Below are positions 11,429 to 20,317 of a DNA stretch of 64,000 bases, in pieces. The translations under genes were made by a program, and so were the position numbers. The notes beneath the pieces are model-generated. The model made no database searches and was not told the origin of the DNA. It worked only from the letters and a program-made list of their open reading frames with translations. The DNA comes from Streptomyces sp. SID13031 (GTDB taxonomy: Bacteria > Actinomycetota > Actinomycetes > Propionibacteriales > Kribbellaceae): NCBI RefSeq assembly GCF_010548305.1, contig NZ_JAAGLV010000022.1, positions 82,710 to 146,709 on the forward strand, read 5' to 3'. Each line of letters opens with the position of its first letter. Position 1 is the first letter of the stretch.

Positions 11429-11572
11429 CCAGACTCCTCAGGTAATAGCCCCCAGCAAATACCCCCTGGGCATCTTGGCCGACAGTATCCAATTTGTGAA
11501 GTCTAATTGTGTAGGGCTCAATCATCGTGTCGCCCGCAGACAAGCGGACCCCGGAACTGTGAGACTGGGGGC

Positions 11573-12193
11573 ATGGCGATCTCGGCGAAGTTGTTGGGTG
11601 AGGACGAGTACGTCGTCGTCAGCACCCGGACGCACTGGAAGGCACTGATCTTCCCGGTGTTCCTGCTGCTGGTGGTGGCGGCCGGTGGCGGGTTCCTCGC
11701 CGCGGTGGTCCCGGACGGCAACCTGCAGACCCCGGCCCGGATCGCGATCGGCGTGGTCGGGCTGCTGGTCCTGGTGGTGTTCGGTGCGAAGCCGTTCCTG
11801 AACTGGTTCTTCTCGACCTACACGCTGACCAACCGGCGGCTCATCACCCGGCACGGCATCCTGACCCGGACCGGTCGCGACATCCCGCTGATGCGGATCA
11901 ACGACGTCTCCTACGAGCACGGCTTGATCGACCGGATGCTGGGCTGCGGGACGCTGGCGATCGAGTCCGCCGGCGAACGCGGCCAGGTCATCCTGCCGGA
12001 CGTCCCGCACGTCGAGCACATGCACCTGCAGATGTCGGACCTGCTCTTCGGCGGCCCCGAAGGCAAACCCGGCGACGGCATCCTCGACGACGAGGCCCCA
12101 CCGGAACCCCAGCGCCGCCGCGACCCCCGCCCCACCACCGACGAGCCCGACGCCGAAACCCTCTTCAGCTCAGACGACAACGACCGCCGCTGA
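11573..12193 (+). CDS. PH domain-containing membrane protein (bPH2/DUF304)
   Basis: 206 aa from ATG 11573; an upstream in-frame extension to 11507 lacks a ribosome site. Two adjacent membrane helices lie at about 24-45 and 54-75, followed by a bacterial PH domain (FFSTYTLTNRRLITRHGILTRTGRDIPLMRINDVSYEHG, then DRMLGCGTLAIESAGERG). The C-terminal 50 residues are charged and disordered. Members of PF03703 are of unknown function at the membrane. The stop lies 9 bp from the convergent Eis-like gene. Confidence 0.88.
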   Translation: MAISAKLLGEDEYVVVSTRTHWKALIFPVFLLLVVAAGGGFLAAVVPDGNLQTPARIAIGVVGLLVLVVFGAKPFLNWFFSTYTLTNRRLITRHGILTRTGRDIPLMRINDVSYEHGLIDRMLGCGTLAIESAGERGQVILPDVPHVEHMHLQMSDLLFGGPEGKPGDGILDDEAPPEPQRRRDPRPTTDEPDAETLFSSDDNDRR

Positions 12194-12202
12194 CCGTTCT
12201 GG

Positions 12203-13411
12203 TCAGAAGATCTCCAGGCTGACCGGAGCGACCGGCCAGCTGAACGCTGCGCCGGCTTGGCGGAGCGCTCCGGGGGTGTGTTCGGTGACCCGGCCGGTGG
12301 TGGCGAACTCGGCTAGGTGGCGGCCGCCCAGGTAGGTCGCGCCGAGTTCGGCTATCGACAGGCTCAGGTCGGCCGGGGCATCCGTGAGTTCGCAGCGGAC
12401 GGTCTCGCCCGCGGTCAGGCGGAAGCGGCCGGTGTTGGCCGGGATCAGTTCGTCGGTCACGTCGAGAACGAGGTCTACGGCGACGGCGTACCGGCGTTGT
12501 TCGAGGGCGCGGGGAACGTCCGTCACCCGCAGCCAGAGGGACTCGTTCAGCCGCCGGTTCAGCGCGGTGGGAGTGGTGATGAGCTGCTGTAGCGGCTCGT
12601 CGACGGCCGCGAACCCGAACTCGAGAGTGCCGGCCAGATCCAGCGTGAGCAGATGCTGCCACAGTGCCCGGTACGCCGCTGGGTCGATCGCGACGAGCTC
12701 TTCGAGGTGGACCTCGTTGGCCGGGCCGGTCGCGATCCAGTGCATCTTGCCGCGCCAGAGGGCGTACCCGTCCACGGCGCCGCTCTCGTCGCGGTGCACC
12801 AGGATCTGGCGGGCGGTCTTGCCACCGCGATCATCCGGCTTGTCCTCCAGCCGCTGCTGCCATTGGAGGTCCGATCGGCCGGATATACCTGGTCGCCGCT
12901 CTTGCAGGGCCCGCAGCAGCGGTGCGAGTTCCTTGACGGCGCCGTCGGCCGGCAGCTCGCTGACCTCGCCAGGACGGGTCCGTACGTTCGGTGGCCCGAC
13001 CCGGTGCAGGTCGATCTCGTACGACATCCCATACGCGGCTGCGCCGTACCCGAAGCGTCCGTAGATGCCGGACTCGCTGGCCCAGAGCACCGCAATCGCC
13101 TCCGGCACCTCACGCAGCTGCCGGGTGATCAGCTCCGACATGATCCCGCGCCGCCGATGCGTCGCTTTTACCCCAACACCGGTCACATGCGCAGCCGGTA
13201 CCAGTGCACCCGGCACAGACAGCTCACCCGTCAACGCCTGCGTAGTACCGACGATGTCCGGACCATCGGCAACCACCAACGTCCGCTCAGGCTCGAACAT
13301 CCGCCGCCCCAGCTCGGTCGGCGACGAGTCGAACATCATCGCCCCCGCGAACAAGGCACGCACTTCGTCATAGTCCCCGGCCGCAGCCGCCCGAACGCTG
13401 AGCTCATTCAC
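12203..13411 (-). CDS. Eis-like GNAT N-acetyltransferase
   Basis: 402 aa, the same length as mycobacterial Eis. The tripartite Eis fold is indicated by the N-terminal GNAT motif VTGVGVKATHRRRGIMSELI (acetyl-CoA binding), a second GNAT-like region and a C-terminal SCP2-like domain. Y122 in RFGYGAA corresponds to the general acid Tyr of Eis, and the chain ends in Phe, whose carboxylate acts in Eis catalysis. Family members acetylate amines of aminoglycosides or protein lysines; the native substrate here is unknown. Confidence 0.9.
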   Translation of the reverse strand: MNELSVRAAAAGDYDEVRALFAGAMMFDSSPTELGRRMFEPERTLVVADGPDIVGTTQALTGELSVPGALVPAAHVTGVGVKATHRRRGIMSELITRQLREVPEAIAVLWASESGIYGRFGYGAAAYGMSYEIDLHRVGPPNVRTRPGEVSELPADGAVKELAPLLRALQERRPGISGRSDLQWQQRLEDKPDDRGGKTARQILVHRDESGAVDGYALWRGKMHWIATGPANEVHLEELVAIDPAAYRALWQHLLTLDLAGTLEFGFAAVDEPLQQLITTPTALNRRLNESLWLRVTDVPRALEQRRYAVAVDLVLDVTDELIPANTGRFRLTAGETVRCELTDAPADLSLSIAELGATYLGGRHLAEFATTGRVTEHTPGALRQAGAAFSWPVAPVSLEIF

Positions 13412-13480
13412 CCCCGCATCTTCACACGCCCCACCGACAATGGTCAGCAGCCAGCGGGGAGCCGGCGTGGGTGCTGGGGG

Positions 13481-14047
13481 TCAGCGGATGACGGGGAGGT
13501 CGCCGGTGTTGTCGGCGTCCAGGCCGGCTGCGGTGTCCGGGGCCTTGGGGTGCTGGTGGTCTGCCTCGTCCAGGGCGAGTTCATCTTTGAAGACGAATTT
13601 GCGGTAGGACCAGAAGCGGAAGAGGGTGCCCAGGCCCAGGCCGACGAAGTTGGCGGCGATGTTGTCGGCCAGCCAGCTGTGCTGGTCCAGGACGTAGCGG
13701 GAGAAGCTGAGGCAGCCGGCCGCGATCAGCAGGCCGATGCCGTTCAGGACGAAGAAGAGCACGTACTCGCGGTGCAGGCCGGTGCGCTCACGGTGCCGCC
13801 AGGTCCAGTGCCGGTTGCCCAGGTACGTCACGACGGTGGCGACCGTCACCGAGATGAACTTCGCGGTGACGGGCTTGTCGTGCAACATGCCGTCGCCCGA
13901 CGCGCCGAACACGAGCGGGTTGTCGAAGACCAGCCAGTTGTAGATCGGCAGGTCGACCACCAGGCCGAGCAGTCCGACCAGACCGAACTTGGCCACTTCG
14001 TGCAACAGGTGCTCCACCTGGCGGTACAGCGTTGTGACGATCTTCAA
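13481..14047 (-). CDS. GtrA family membrane protein
   Basis: A GtrA (PF04138) four-helix protein: VAKFGLVGLLGLVVDLPIYNWLVF, VTAKFISVTVATVVTYLGNRHWTW, a third helix ending in SFSRYVL, and NFVGLGLGTLFRFWSYRKFVF. GtrA proteins are proposed to flip polyprenyl-phosphate sugars for cell-surface glycosylation. I chose a TTG start at 14047 (188 aa) because the residues before it up to ATG 14146 are Arg/Pro-rich and unlike the family; that longer start has no proper ribosome site. The C-terminal 35 residues are polar. It is divergent from purK. Confidence 0.82.
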   Translation of the reverse strand: MKIVTTLYRQVEHLLHEVAKFGLVGLLGLVVDLPIYNWLVFDNPLVFGASGDGMLHDKPVTAKFISVTVATVVTYLGNRHWTWRHRERTGLHREYVLFFVLNGIGLLIAAGCLSFSRYVLDQHSWLADNIAANFVGLGLGTLFRFWSYRKFVFKDELALDEADHQHPKAPDTAAGLDADNTGDLPVIR

Positions 14048-14209
14048 CGGTCCAGGAACTCTCTGTGAACACGGACTACTCGGTGAGGGCAGTTTCCAAG
14101 GTACCCGGCGAGGAGTCCGACGCTGAAATCCAGCGCGAAATGTCATCCCTAAGAGTGACCCGTTCGGCCCGTGGCGAGCGGGAGCAGGTCAGCACATTAG
14201 GCTCCACCC

Positions 14210-15382
14210 GTGAAGTTCGAGCGGAAAGATCTGCCGGTGGGCACCCCGGTCGTGGGTATGGTCGGCGGCGGCCAGCTGGCCAGGATGACCCAGGAAGCGG
14301 CAGTTGCCCTGGGCATCCAGCTGCGGGTGCTCGCCGAAGGGCCCACGGTCTCTGCGGCCCAAGCTGTCGCCGACGCCCCCGTGGGCGACTACCGCGACCC
14401 CGAGACCGTACGCCGGTTCGCCGCCGAGACCGACGTGGTGACCTTCGACCACGAGCACGTCCCGACCGAGCTGCTCCGCGCCCTGGAGTCCGAGGGGGTG
14501 AAGGTCCGCCCCGGCCCCGACGCCCTCGTGCACGCGCAGGACAAGGCGGTGATGCGGCAGCGGCTGGACACCATCGACGCGCCCGCACCGGCCCACCAGG
14601 TGGTCGCGTCCAAGCCGGACGTCGAGGACTTCGCCAAGCGCATCGGCGGTTTCCCGATCATCTTGAAGACCACCCGCGGCGGGTACGACGGCAAGGGCGT
14701 CTGGGTCTGCACCGGAGTCGACGATCCGGTGGTCGACGAGGCATTCGCAGCGAAGGTGCCGATCCTCGCCGAGGAGAAGGTCGACTTCGTCCGCGAGCTG
14801 TCCGCGATCGTCGCGCGCTCCCCGCACGGCCAGGCGGTCGCGTACCCGATCGTGGAGTCCGTCCAGCGCGACGGGATCTGCGTCGAGGTGACCGCCCCCG
14901 CGCCGGACCTCGATCCCGGCAAGGCTGCTCAGGCTCAGCAGACGGCCCTCAAGATCGCCGGCGAGCTCGGCGTCGTCGGCATCCTCGCGGTCGAGATGTT
15001 CGAGGCCCGCGACGGCCGGTTGCTGGTCAACGAGCTGGCGATGCGGCCGCACAACACCGGGCACTGGTCGATCGAGGGCGCGGTCACCAGCCAGTTCGAG
15101 AACCATCTCCGCGCAGTACTGGATCTGCCGCTCGGGTCACCCGCGGCGCGGACGCCGTACACGGTGATGGTCAATGTGCTGGGCGGCGATGTCGAGGACA
15201 TGCATCTCGGGCTGCTGCATTGCATGGCCCGCGATCCGGGGCTGAAGGTCCACTTCTACGGCAAGTCCGTGAAGCCCGGCCGCAAGGTCGGCCACGTCAC
15301 GGCGTACGGCGACGACCTGGCCGAGGTCCGCGAGCGCGCCCGGCATGCGGCGGCGTACCTGACCGGCACCATCGACGAATAG
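14210..15382 (+). CDS. purK: 5-(carboxyamino)imidazole ribonucleotide synthase
   Basis: 390 aa. ATP-grasp enzyme that makes N5-CAIR from AIR, ATP and bicarbonate in purine synthesis. Seen: VVGMVGGGQLARMTQEAA, DHEHVPTELL, GFPIILKTTRGGYDGKGV (ATP lid), AEEKVDFVRELS, LAVEMFEARDGRLLVNELAMRPHNTGHW, and GKSVKPGRKVGHVTAYG. A GTG start is used. It lies 9 bp upstream of purE, forming the conserved purK-purE pair. Confidence 0.96.
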   Translation: MKFERKDLPVGTPVVGMVGGGQLARMTQEAAVALGIQLRVLAEGPTVSAAQAVADAPVGDYRDPETVRRFAAETDVVTFDHEHVPTELLRALESEGVKVRPGPDALVHAQDKAVMRQRLDTIDAPAPAHQVVASKPDVEDFAKRIGGFPIILKTTRGGYDGKGVWVCTGVDDPVVDEAFAAKVPILAEEKVDFVRELSAIVARSPHGQAVAYPIVESVQRDGICVEVTAPAPDLDPGKAAQAQQTALKIAGELGVVGILAVEMFEARDGRLLVNELAMRPHNTGHWSIEGAVTSQFENHLRAVLDLPLGSPAARTPYTVMVNVLGGDVEDMHLGLLHCMARDPGLKVHFYGKSVKPGRKVGHVTAYGDDLAEVRERARHAAAYLTGTIDE

Positions 15383-15391
15383 GGCGACAAG

Positions 15392-15889
15392 ATGACCGTG
15401 GGAATCCTGATGGGGTCGGACTCGGACTGGCCGACGATGAAGGCGGCCGCCGAGGTCTGCGTCGAGTTCGACGTGCCCTTCGAGGCAGACGTTCTGTCGG
15501 CGCACCGGATGCCGGTCGAGATGATCGACTACGGAAAGTCGGCACACGAGCGAGGGCTGAAGGTGCTGATCGCGGGCGCCGGCGGAGCCGCGCACCTGCC
15601 CGGCATGCTCGCGTCCGTCACGCCGCTGCCGGTGATCGGCGTACCGGTGCCGCTGAAGTACCTCGACGGGATGGACTCGCTGCTGTCGATCGTGCAGATG
15701 CCGGCGGGCGTTCCGGTCGCGACGGTGTCGATCGGGAACGCGCGCAACGCGGGCCTGCTGGCGATCCGGATCCTCGCGGCGTACGACGAGAAGCTGCTGA
15801 CAAAGATGGTCGCGTTCCAGCAGAACCTGGCCGAGATCGCGCGGGCGAAGGGCAGTACTGTGCGTGATGGCGCGGCAGAGCTGCGTTAA
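15392..15889 (+). CDS. purE: N5-carboxyaminoimidazole ribonucleotide mutase
   Basis: 165 aa. It converts N5-CAIR to CAIR, directly downstream of purK. Active-site signatures are GSDSDWP (residues 8-14), SAHRMP with catalytic H38, AGAGGAAHLPGM and VPVPLKYLDGMDSLLSIVQMP, all class I PurE. Full length. The 80-bp gap to the next gene has no obvious terminator. Confidence 0.96.
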   Translation: MTVGILMGSDSDWPTMKAAAEVCVEFDVPFEADVLSAHRMPVEMIDYGKSAHERGLKVLIAGAGGAAHLPGMLASVTPLPVIGVPVPLKYLDGMDSLLSIVQMPAGVPVATVSIGNARNAGLLAIRILAAYDEKLLTKMVAFQQNLAEIARAKGSTVRDGAAELR

Positions 15890-15969
15890 AGCGACGCTCG
15901 TACGGTTTTCCACAGGTCTGGGGCGGGTAGCCGTGAGATTCCAACCATTGTCGTCTAAGGTCGTCGATC

Positions 15970-17190
15970 GTGACTCCGCCCGCAGAACCAGATACGCAGC
16001 GCATCCCGGTCCGTTACTGGATCTGGCTGTTCGGTGCTGCCGTGTCCCTGCTCGGCGATCTGACGATGACATTCGCGATCGGCTGGTCGGCCAGTAGGCA
16101 CGGTGGCCAGACGGCCGGCCTGGTGCTGCTGGTGGCTGCAGCGCCCCGCGCGGCGCTGCTCCTGGTCGGTGGCGCGGTAGGCGACCGGTACGGCGCCCCC
16201 AAGGTCCTGCTGGCCAGCTGTATCGCGATGTTCGCGGTCACGACGGCGCTGGTGCCGACGACTTTGGCGGTCGGTGAGCCGATCAGCCTGCTGGTGATCA
16301 CAGCGCTGGTCGTCGGAATCATCGACGCGTTCTTCCTGCCGGCGTCGCGATCGATGCCCCGGCTGCTGGTGTCGCCGGAGCTGATCCCGCGGGCACTGGC
16401 CAGCTTCCAGGTCACCGGGGTCGTCTTCGCCGTCACCGGTACTGCGGTCGGCGGCCTGCTGGTGAGTTGGTCAGGGCTGGCCGCCGCCTCCGGGTTCGAT
16501 GCGCTGACCTTCGCCGTCATGATCATCGTCCTGGTGTCCCTGCGGAACACGCCGGCCGGTGTCACCGGGCCACGCACCGGGATGATCCGGTCGATCGTGG
16601 ACGGCGTGAAGGTCGCGTTCGGCCGCCCGCTGACTCGCGCGCTGCTGATCACGATGACGGTCGCGGCCGGCCTGCTGATGCCGCTCGACGCGCTGCTGCT
16701 GCCCCTGCTGGCCAGGGATCACGGCTGGAACGCGTCGACTGCCGGTCTGCTGGTCGCCAGCCGCAGCCTGGGCGTCGGCATCATCGCGCTGCGGATCCTG
16801 ACCCGGGGCGCGTTCGACCGCCCCGGTATCTTCGCCGGGCTCGGTCTGGTGCTGGCCGGCGTCGGCCTGCTCGGTCTTTCGGTGCTCGACCCGCTGCCGC
16901 TGGCCTTCGCGGCCGGGATGGTCAGCGGGGTCGGCGTGGGCACCTTCACCGGGCACGTGCTGCCCCTGCTGATGAACTCGGTCGAGCGCGAGTACCAGTC
17001 CCGCCTGCAGTCCGTGGTCGTGCTCTGCCAGACCCTCGCGCTGGTCGTGATGAACCCGGTGCTGGGCACCTTCGCGGATCTGGACGGGGTGGGCATCACT
17101 GGCGTCTGCCTCGGCATCGGCGTGCTGTCGGCGCTGATCGGCCTGTTCGCCCTCACCCGCCCCATCCTGCGGAAAGCGACTGTTTCCTAA
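15970..17190 (+). CDS. MFS transporter (drug/metabolite exporter type)
   Basis: 406 aa, about 12 helices from a GTG start. Motif A-like GGAVGDRYGAPKVLLAS lies after helix 2, and the overall pattern is that of 12-helix MFS effluxers of the MFS_3/EntS type. It has the large hydrophilic central loop RNTPAGVTGPRTGMIRSI. The substrate is unknown. The last 4 bp overlap the stop of the convergent UDP-glucose dehydrogenase gene. Confidence 0.85.
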   Translation: MTPPAEPDTQRIPVRYWIWLFGAAVSLLGDLTMTFAIGWSASRHGGQTAGLVLLVAAAPRAALLLVGGAVGDRYGAPKVLLASCIAMFAVTTALVPTTLAVGEPISLLVITALVVGIIDAFFLPASRSMPRLLVSPELIPRALASFQVTGVVFAVTGTAVGGLLVSWSGLAAASGFDALTFAVMIIVLVSLRNTPAGVTGPRTGMIRSIVDGVKVAFGRPLTRALLITMTVAAGLLMPLDALLLPLLARDHGWNASTAGLLVASRSLGVGIIALRILTRGAFDRPGIFAGLGLVLAGVGLLGLSVLDPLPLAFAAGMVSGVGVGTFTGHVLPLLMNSVEREYQSRLQSVVVLCQTLALVVMNPVLGTFADLDGVGITGVCLGIGVLSALIGLFALTRPILRKATVS

Positions 17191-18533
17191 GGCCTGCCGG
17201 GCGCCCGGTAGATCCAGCCCGCGTCACGCCATTTCTGTGCGTCCAGGGTCAGCCGCGCGTCGACCACGATCGGCGCCTCGACGACCCCGCGCAGCTCCGC
17301 CGGGTCGAGCTCGCGGAACTCCGGCCACTCGGTCAGGTGCAACACGAGATGCGCGCCCTCGCAGGCCTCGGCGGCCGAAGCGGCGTACCGGAAGGTCGGC
17401 CGGACCTTGCGCGCGTTCTCCATCGCCTCGGGGTCGAAGACGGTGACGGTCGCGCCGTGCAACTGGATCCGGCCGGCGATGTCGAGCGCCGGCGAGTCCC
17501 GGACGTCGTCCGTACCGGCCTTGAAAGCCGCGCCGAGCACGGTCACGTTCTTGCCGACCCAGTCGGCGCCGAGCTGTTCGTGCACGACGTCCACGATCCG
17601 CGCGCGCACGTGCTGGTTGATGTCGTCGACCTCGCGCAGCAGCGTGATGATCTCTTCCACGCCGAGCTCACCGGCCCGGGCCATGAACGAGCGCAGGTCC
17701 TTCGGCAGGCAACCGCCGCCGTACCCGGGGCCGGCGTTGAGCATCCCGCGGCCGATCCGCTTGTCGTAGCCGAGCGCGTCGGCGAGCAGGGTGACGTCCG
17801 CGCCGGTCGCGTCGGCGAGCCCGGCGAGCGCGTTGATGAAGGAGATCTTCGTGGCCAGGAAGGCGTTCGCGCCCCCCTTGACGATCTCGGCGGTCGGCAG
17901 GTTGCAGACCACCACCGGCGAGCCGGCCGCGATCGGCTGCGCGAAGACCTCACGCAGCTTGGCCTCCGCGGCCGCGGACTGGACGCCGAACACCAGCCGG
18001 TCCGGGTTGATCGTGTCGTCCACGCCGTGCGCCTCACGCAGGAACTCGGGCTGCCACGCGATCTCGATCTGCGCGCCGGCCGGGGCCTCGGCGTGGAAGC
18101 GGGCCTCCACCACCTTCGACGTACCGACCGGGACGGTGGAACGGCCGACCACCAGAGCGGGCCGGGTCAGCAGCGGGGCGAGCATGTTGATGACCGAGTG
18201 GACCTGGGCCAGATCCGCGGAATCGCTGCCCTCGAGCTGCGGCGTACCGACGCAGATGAAGTGCACGTCGGCCCAGTCGGCGATCTCGGTGTAGTCGTCG
18301 GTGAACCGCAGCCGGCCGGAGTCCGTGTGCTTCTTCAGCAACGGGTCCAGCCCCGGTTCGTACAGCGGGGCCTTGCCGTCGCTGAGCAGTTTCAGCCGGT
18401 GTTCGTCGATCTCGACACCGATCACGTCGAAGCCGAACTCGGCCATTCCCGCGGCGGTGTTGGCGCCGAGGTAGTTGGTGCCGATCACCGCGATCCGCAG
18501 TGGGGCTGCGCTGGTGGGCATGCCTTCAGTCAT
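17187..18533 (-). CDS. UDP-glucose/GDP-mannose dehydrogenase family protein
   Basis: 448 aa. NAD-dependent four-electron oxidation of a nucleotide sugar to the uronic acid. The N-terminal Rossmann loop reads GTNYLG (residues 18-23), with Asn where many members have Gly. GRSTVPVGTS (130-139), VKGGANAFLATKISFIN with K219 and N223, and GGGCLPKD with catalytic C275 and D279 are intact. The C-terminal UDP-binding domain is present. UDP-glucuronate for capsule or teichuronic acid is the usual product, but the donor is not certain. Divergent from the acyl-CoA dehydrogenase gene with only 63 bp between. Confidence 0.92.
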   Translation of the reverse strand: MTEGMPTSAAPLRIAVIGTNYLGANTAAGMAEFGFDVIGVEIDEHRLKLLSDGKAPLYEPGLDPLLKKHTDSGRLRFTDDYTEIADWADVHFICVGTPQLEGSDSADLAQVHSVINMLAPLLTRPALVVGRSTVPVGTSKVVEARFHAEAPAGAQIEIAWQPEFLREAHGVDDTINPDRLVFGVQSAAAEAKLREVFAQPIAAGSPVVVCNLPTAEIVKGGANAFLATKISFINALAGLADATGADVTLLADALGYDKRIGRGMLNAGPGYGGGCLPKDLRSFMARAGELGVEEIITLLREVDDINQHVRARIVDVVHEQLGADWVGKNVTVLGAAFKAGTDDVRDSPALDIAGRIQLHGATVTVFDPEAMENARKVRPTFRYAASAAEACEGAHLVLHLTEWPEFRELDPAELRGVVEAPIVVDARLTLDAQKWRDAGWIYRAPGRP

Positions 18534-18596
18534 GCGGGGGACTCTACCGACCGCGGTTATCAGCCGATGACGGGCTCATGGCGTACATTGATACTC

Positions 18597-19760
18597 GTGA
18601 GTAACTCATTCGATCTGTACGCCCTGTCGGAGGAGCACCAGGCGATCCGGGAGGCCGTTCGCGCCGTCTGCGACGCGAAGGTGGCCCCGAACGCCGGTGA
18701 CGTGGACGAGCTCGCCGAGTTCCCGAAGGCGTCGTACGACGCGCTGAAGGCATCGGACTTCCACGCGCCGCACATCCCCGAGCAGTACGGCGGCGCCGGG
18801 GCGGATGCGCTAGCCACGGTGATCGTGATCGAGGAGGTCGCCCGCGCCTGCGCGTCCACCTCGCTGATCCCCGCAGTGAACAAGCTCGGCTCGCTGCCGC
18901 TCCTGCTGTCCGGGTCGGACGAGGTGAAGGACCGCTACCTGCCACCGGTAGCGGCGGGCGACGCGATGTTCTCGTACTGCCTGTCGGAGCCCGAGGCGGG
19001 CTCGGACGCGGTGTCGATGAAGACGCGCGCAGTCGCGGACGGCGACGACTATGTGCTGAACGGCGTCAAGCGCTGGATCACCAACGCCGGCGTGAGCGAC
19101 TACTACACGGTCTTCGCGGTGACGGACCCGACGACGCGGTCCAAGGGCATCAGCGCCTTCGTGGTCGAGAAGGCCGACGACGGCGTCTCCTTCGGCGCCC
19201 CGGAGAAGAAGCTCGGCATCAAGGGCTCACCGACCCGCGAGGTGTACTTCGACAACGTCCGGATCCCCGCCTCGCGGCTGATCGGCGACCTCGGTACCGG
19301 CTTCGGTACTGCGATGTCGACCCTCGACCACACCCGCGTGACGATCGCCGCCCAGGCACTCGGTATCGCGCAGGGCGCACTCGACTACGCGCTGGGCTAC
19401 GTCAAGGAGCGCAAGCAGTTCGGCAAGGCGCTCGCAGAGTTCCAGGGCCTCCAGTTCATGCTCGCCGACATGGGCATGAAGATCGAGGCAGCCCGGCAAC
19501 TCACCTACGCCGCCGCAGCCCGCTCCGAACGCAACGACACCGACCTCACGTACTTCGGTGCCGCCGCCAAGTGCTTCGCCTCCGACGTGGCCATGGCCGT
19601 AACCACCGACGCAGTACAACTCCTCGGCGGCTACGGCTACACCCACGACTACCCGGTCGAACGCATGATGCGCGACGCCAAAATCACCCAGATCTACGAA
19701 GGCACCAACCAGGTCCAGCGCATCGTGATGGCCCGCCAACTCCTCAAGGGCCTGGGCTGA
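18597..19760 (+). CDS. Acyl-CoA dehydrogenase
   Basis: 387 aa from GTG 18597; the long upstream open frame is a shadow of the ugd-like gene. Flavoprotein catalysing alpha,beta-dehydrogenation of an acyl-CoA. Signatures are YCLSEPEAGSDA, KRWITNAG, KLGIKGSPTREVYFDNVRIP, and the C-terminal QLLGGYGYTHDYPVERMMRDAKITQIYEGTNQ split over the catalytic Glu region (YEGTNQ carries the catalytic base of short- and medium-chain enzymes). Chain-length specificity is not determined. Confidence 0.93.
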   Translation: MSNSFDLYALSEEHQAIREAVRAVCDAKVAPNAGDVDELAEFPKASYDALKASDFHAPHIPEQYGGAGADALATVIVIEEVARACASTSLIPAVNKLGSLPLLLSGSDEVKDRYLPPVAAGDAMFSYCLSEPEAGSDAVSMKTRAVADGDDYVLNGVKRWITNAGVSDYYTVFAVTDPTTRSKGISAFVVEKADDGVSFGAPEKKLGIKGSPTREVYFDNVRIPASRLIGDLGTGFGTAMSTLDHTRVTIAAQALGIAQGALDYALGYVKERKQFGKALAEFQGLQFMLADMGMKIEAARQLTYAAAARSERNDTDLTYFGAAAKCFASDVAMAVTTDAVQLLGGYGYTHDYPVERMMRDAKITQIYEGTNQVQRIVMARQLLKGLG

Positions 19761-20317
19761 GGACAAGCCCTGACGGCAGGCGTGCTCCACCCGCCCCAAC
19801 CTGTCGATACGTAGTACTTCATCCTGGATACTGATCTCGGGATGAAGGTCGGCCAGCATGGCGGTGACATGCTCTCACCCAGCCAGACGGCTTCGCACTT
19901 TCGGCGGAGATGTTCCGGGGGCACAGCGGCTACGAGCGCAAGCTGTTGCTCAATGCTCGTTTGAGGCGACACTGCGTCGCCTCGGCGACCTCGGCGAGCG
20001 GCGAGTAGGCGAACCGCAGCTGACCGAGATCTATCACAGTCAGACGAAGGCGGGTGGCTCAGGTTGGCCGGAGCCCGGCGGGCGGCTTTCAAGGTGCCGA
20101 AATGCTGGCAGCGGCGCAGGTCTGGACAGATGCTCATCTACGAGCGCCGTGGATCCGGCTGGGTTTGCATCTCGGCCTGTGTCTGGCCGCTCGCTGTTGT
20201 TGAACGGCCGATCTGCAGGAACAAGCGATAGAAGCGTGATGACAACCGGCCTGGCGGATTAGGAACCGGCGGCCGCCAGGCGGTGTAGAGGGAGCAGGGA
20301 TATCGAAAGGAAAGGCA
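19761..20317. other. Gene-poor stretch, possible decayed gene
   Basis: 557 bp without a convincing gene. On the minus strand two frames carry short protein-like pieces, one around 19860-19985 (EQQLALVAAVPPEHLRRKC) and another around 19750-19859 (HPEISIQDEVLRIDRLGR), separated by stops or a frame change, so a degraded gene is possible. The lipoprotein promoter and ribosome site (AAAGGAAAGG near 20305) are at the right end. Confidence 0.35.

Noticed and set aside
10067..11506. 479-codon frame opposite the OFA transporter
   Set aside because: Antisense shadow; the transporter helices on the other strand are unambiguous.
16467..18596. N-terminal extension of the acyl-CoA dehydrogenase frame
   Set aside because: It overlaps the MFS and dehydrogenase genes and has no family-like sequence; the real start is GTG 18597.
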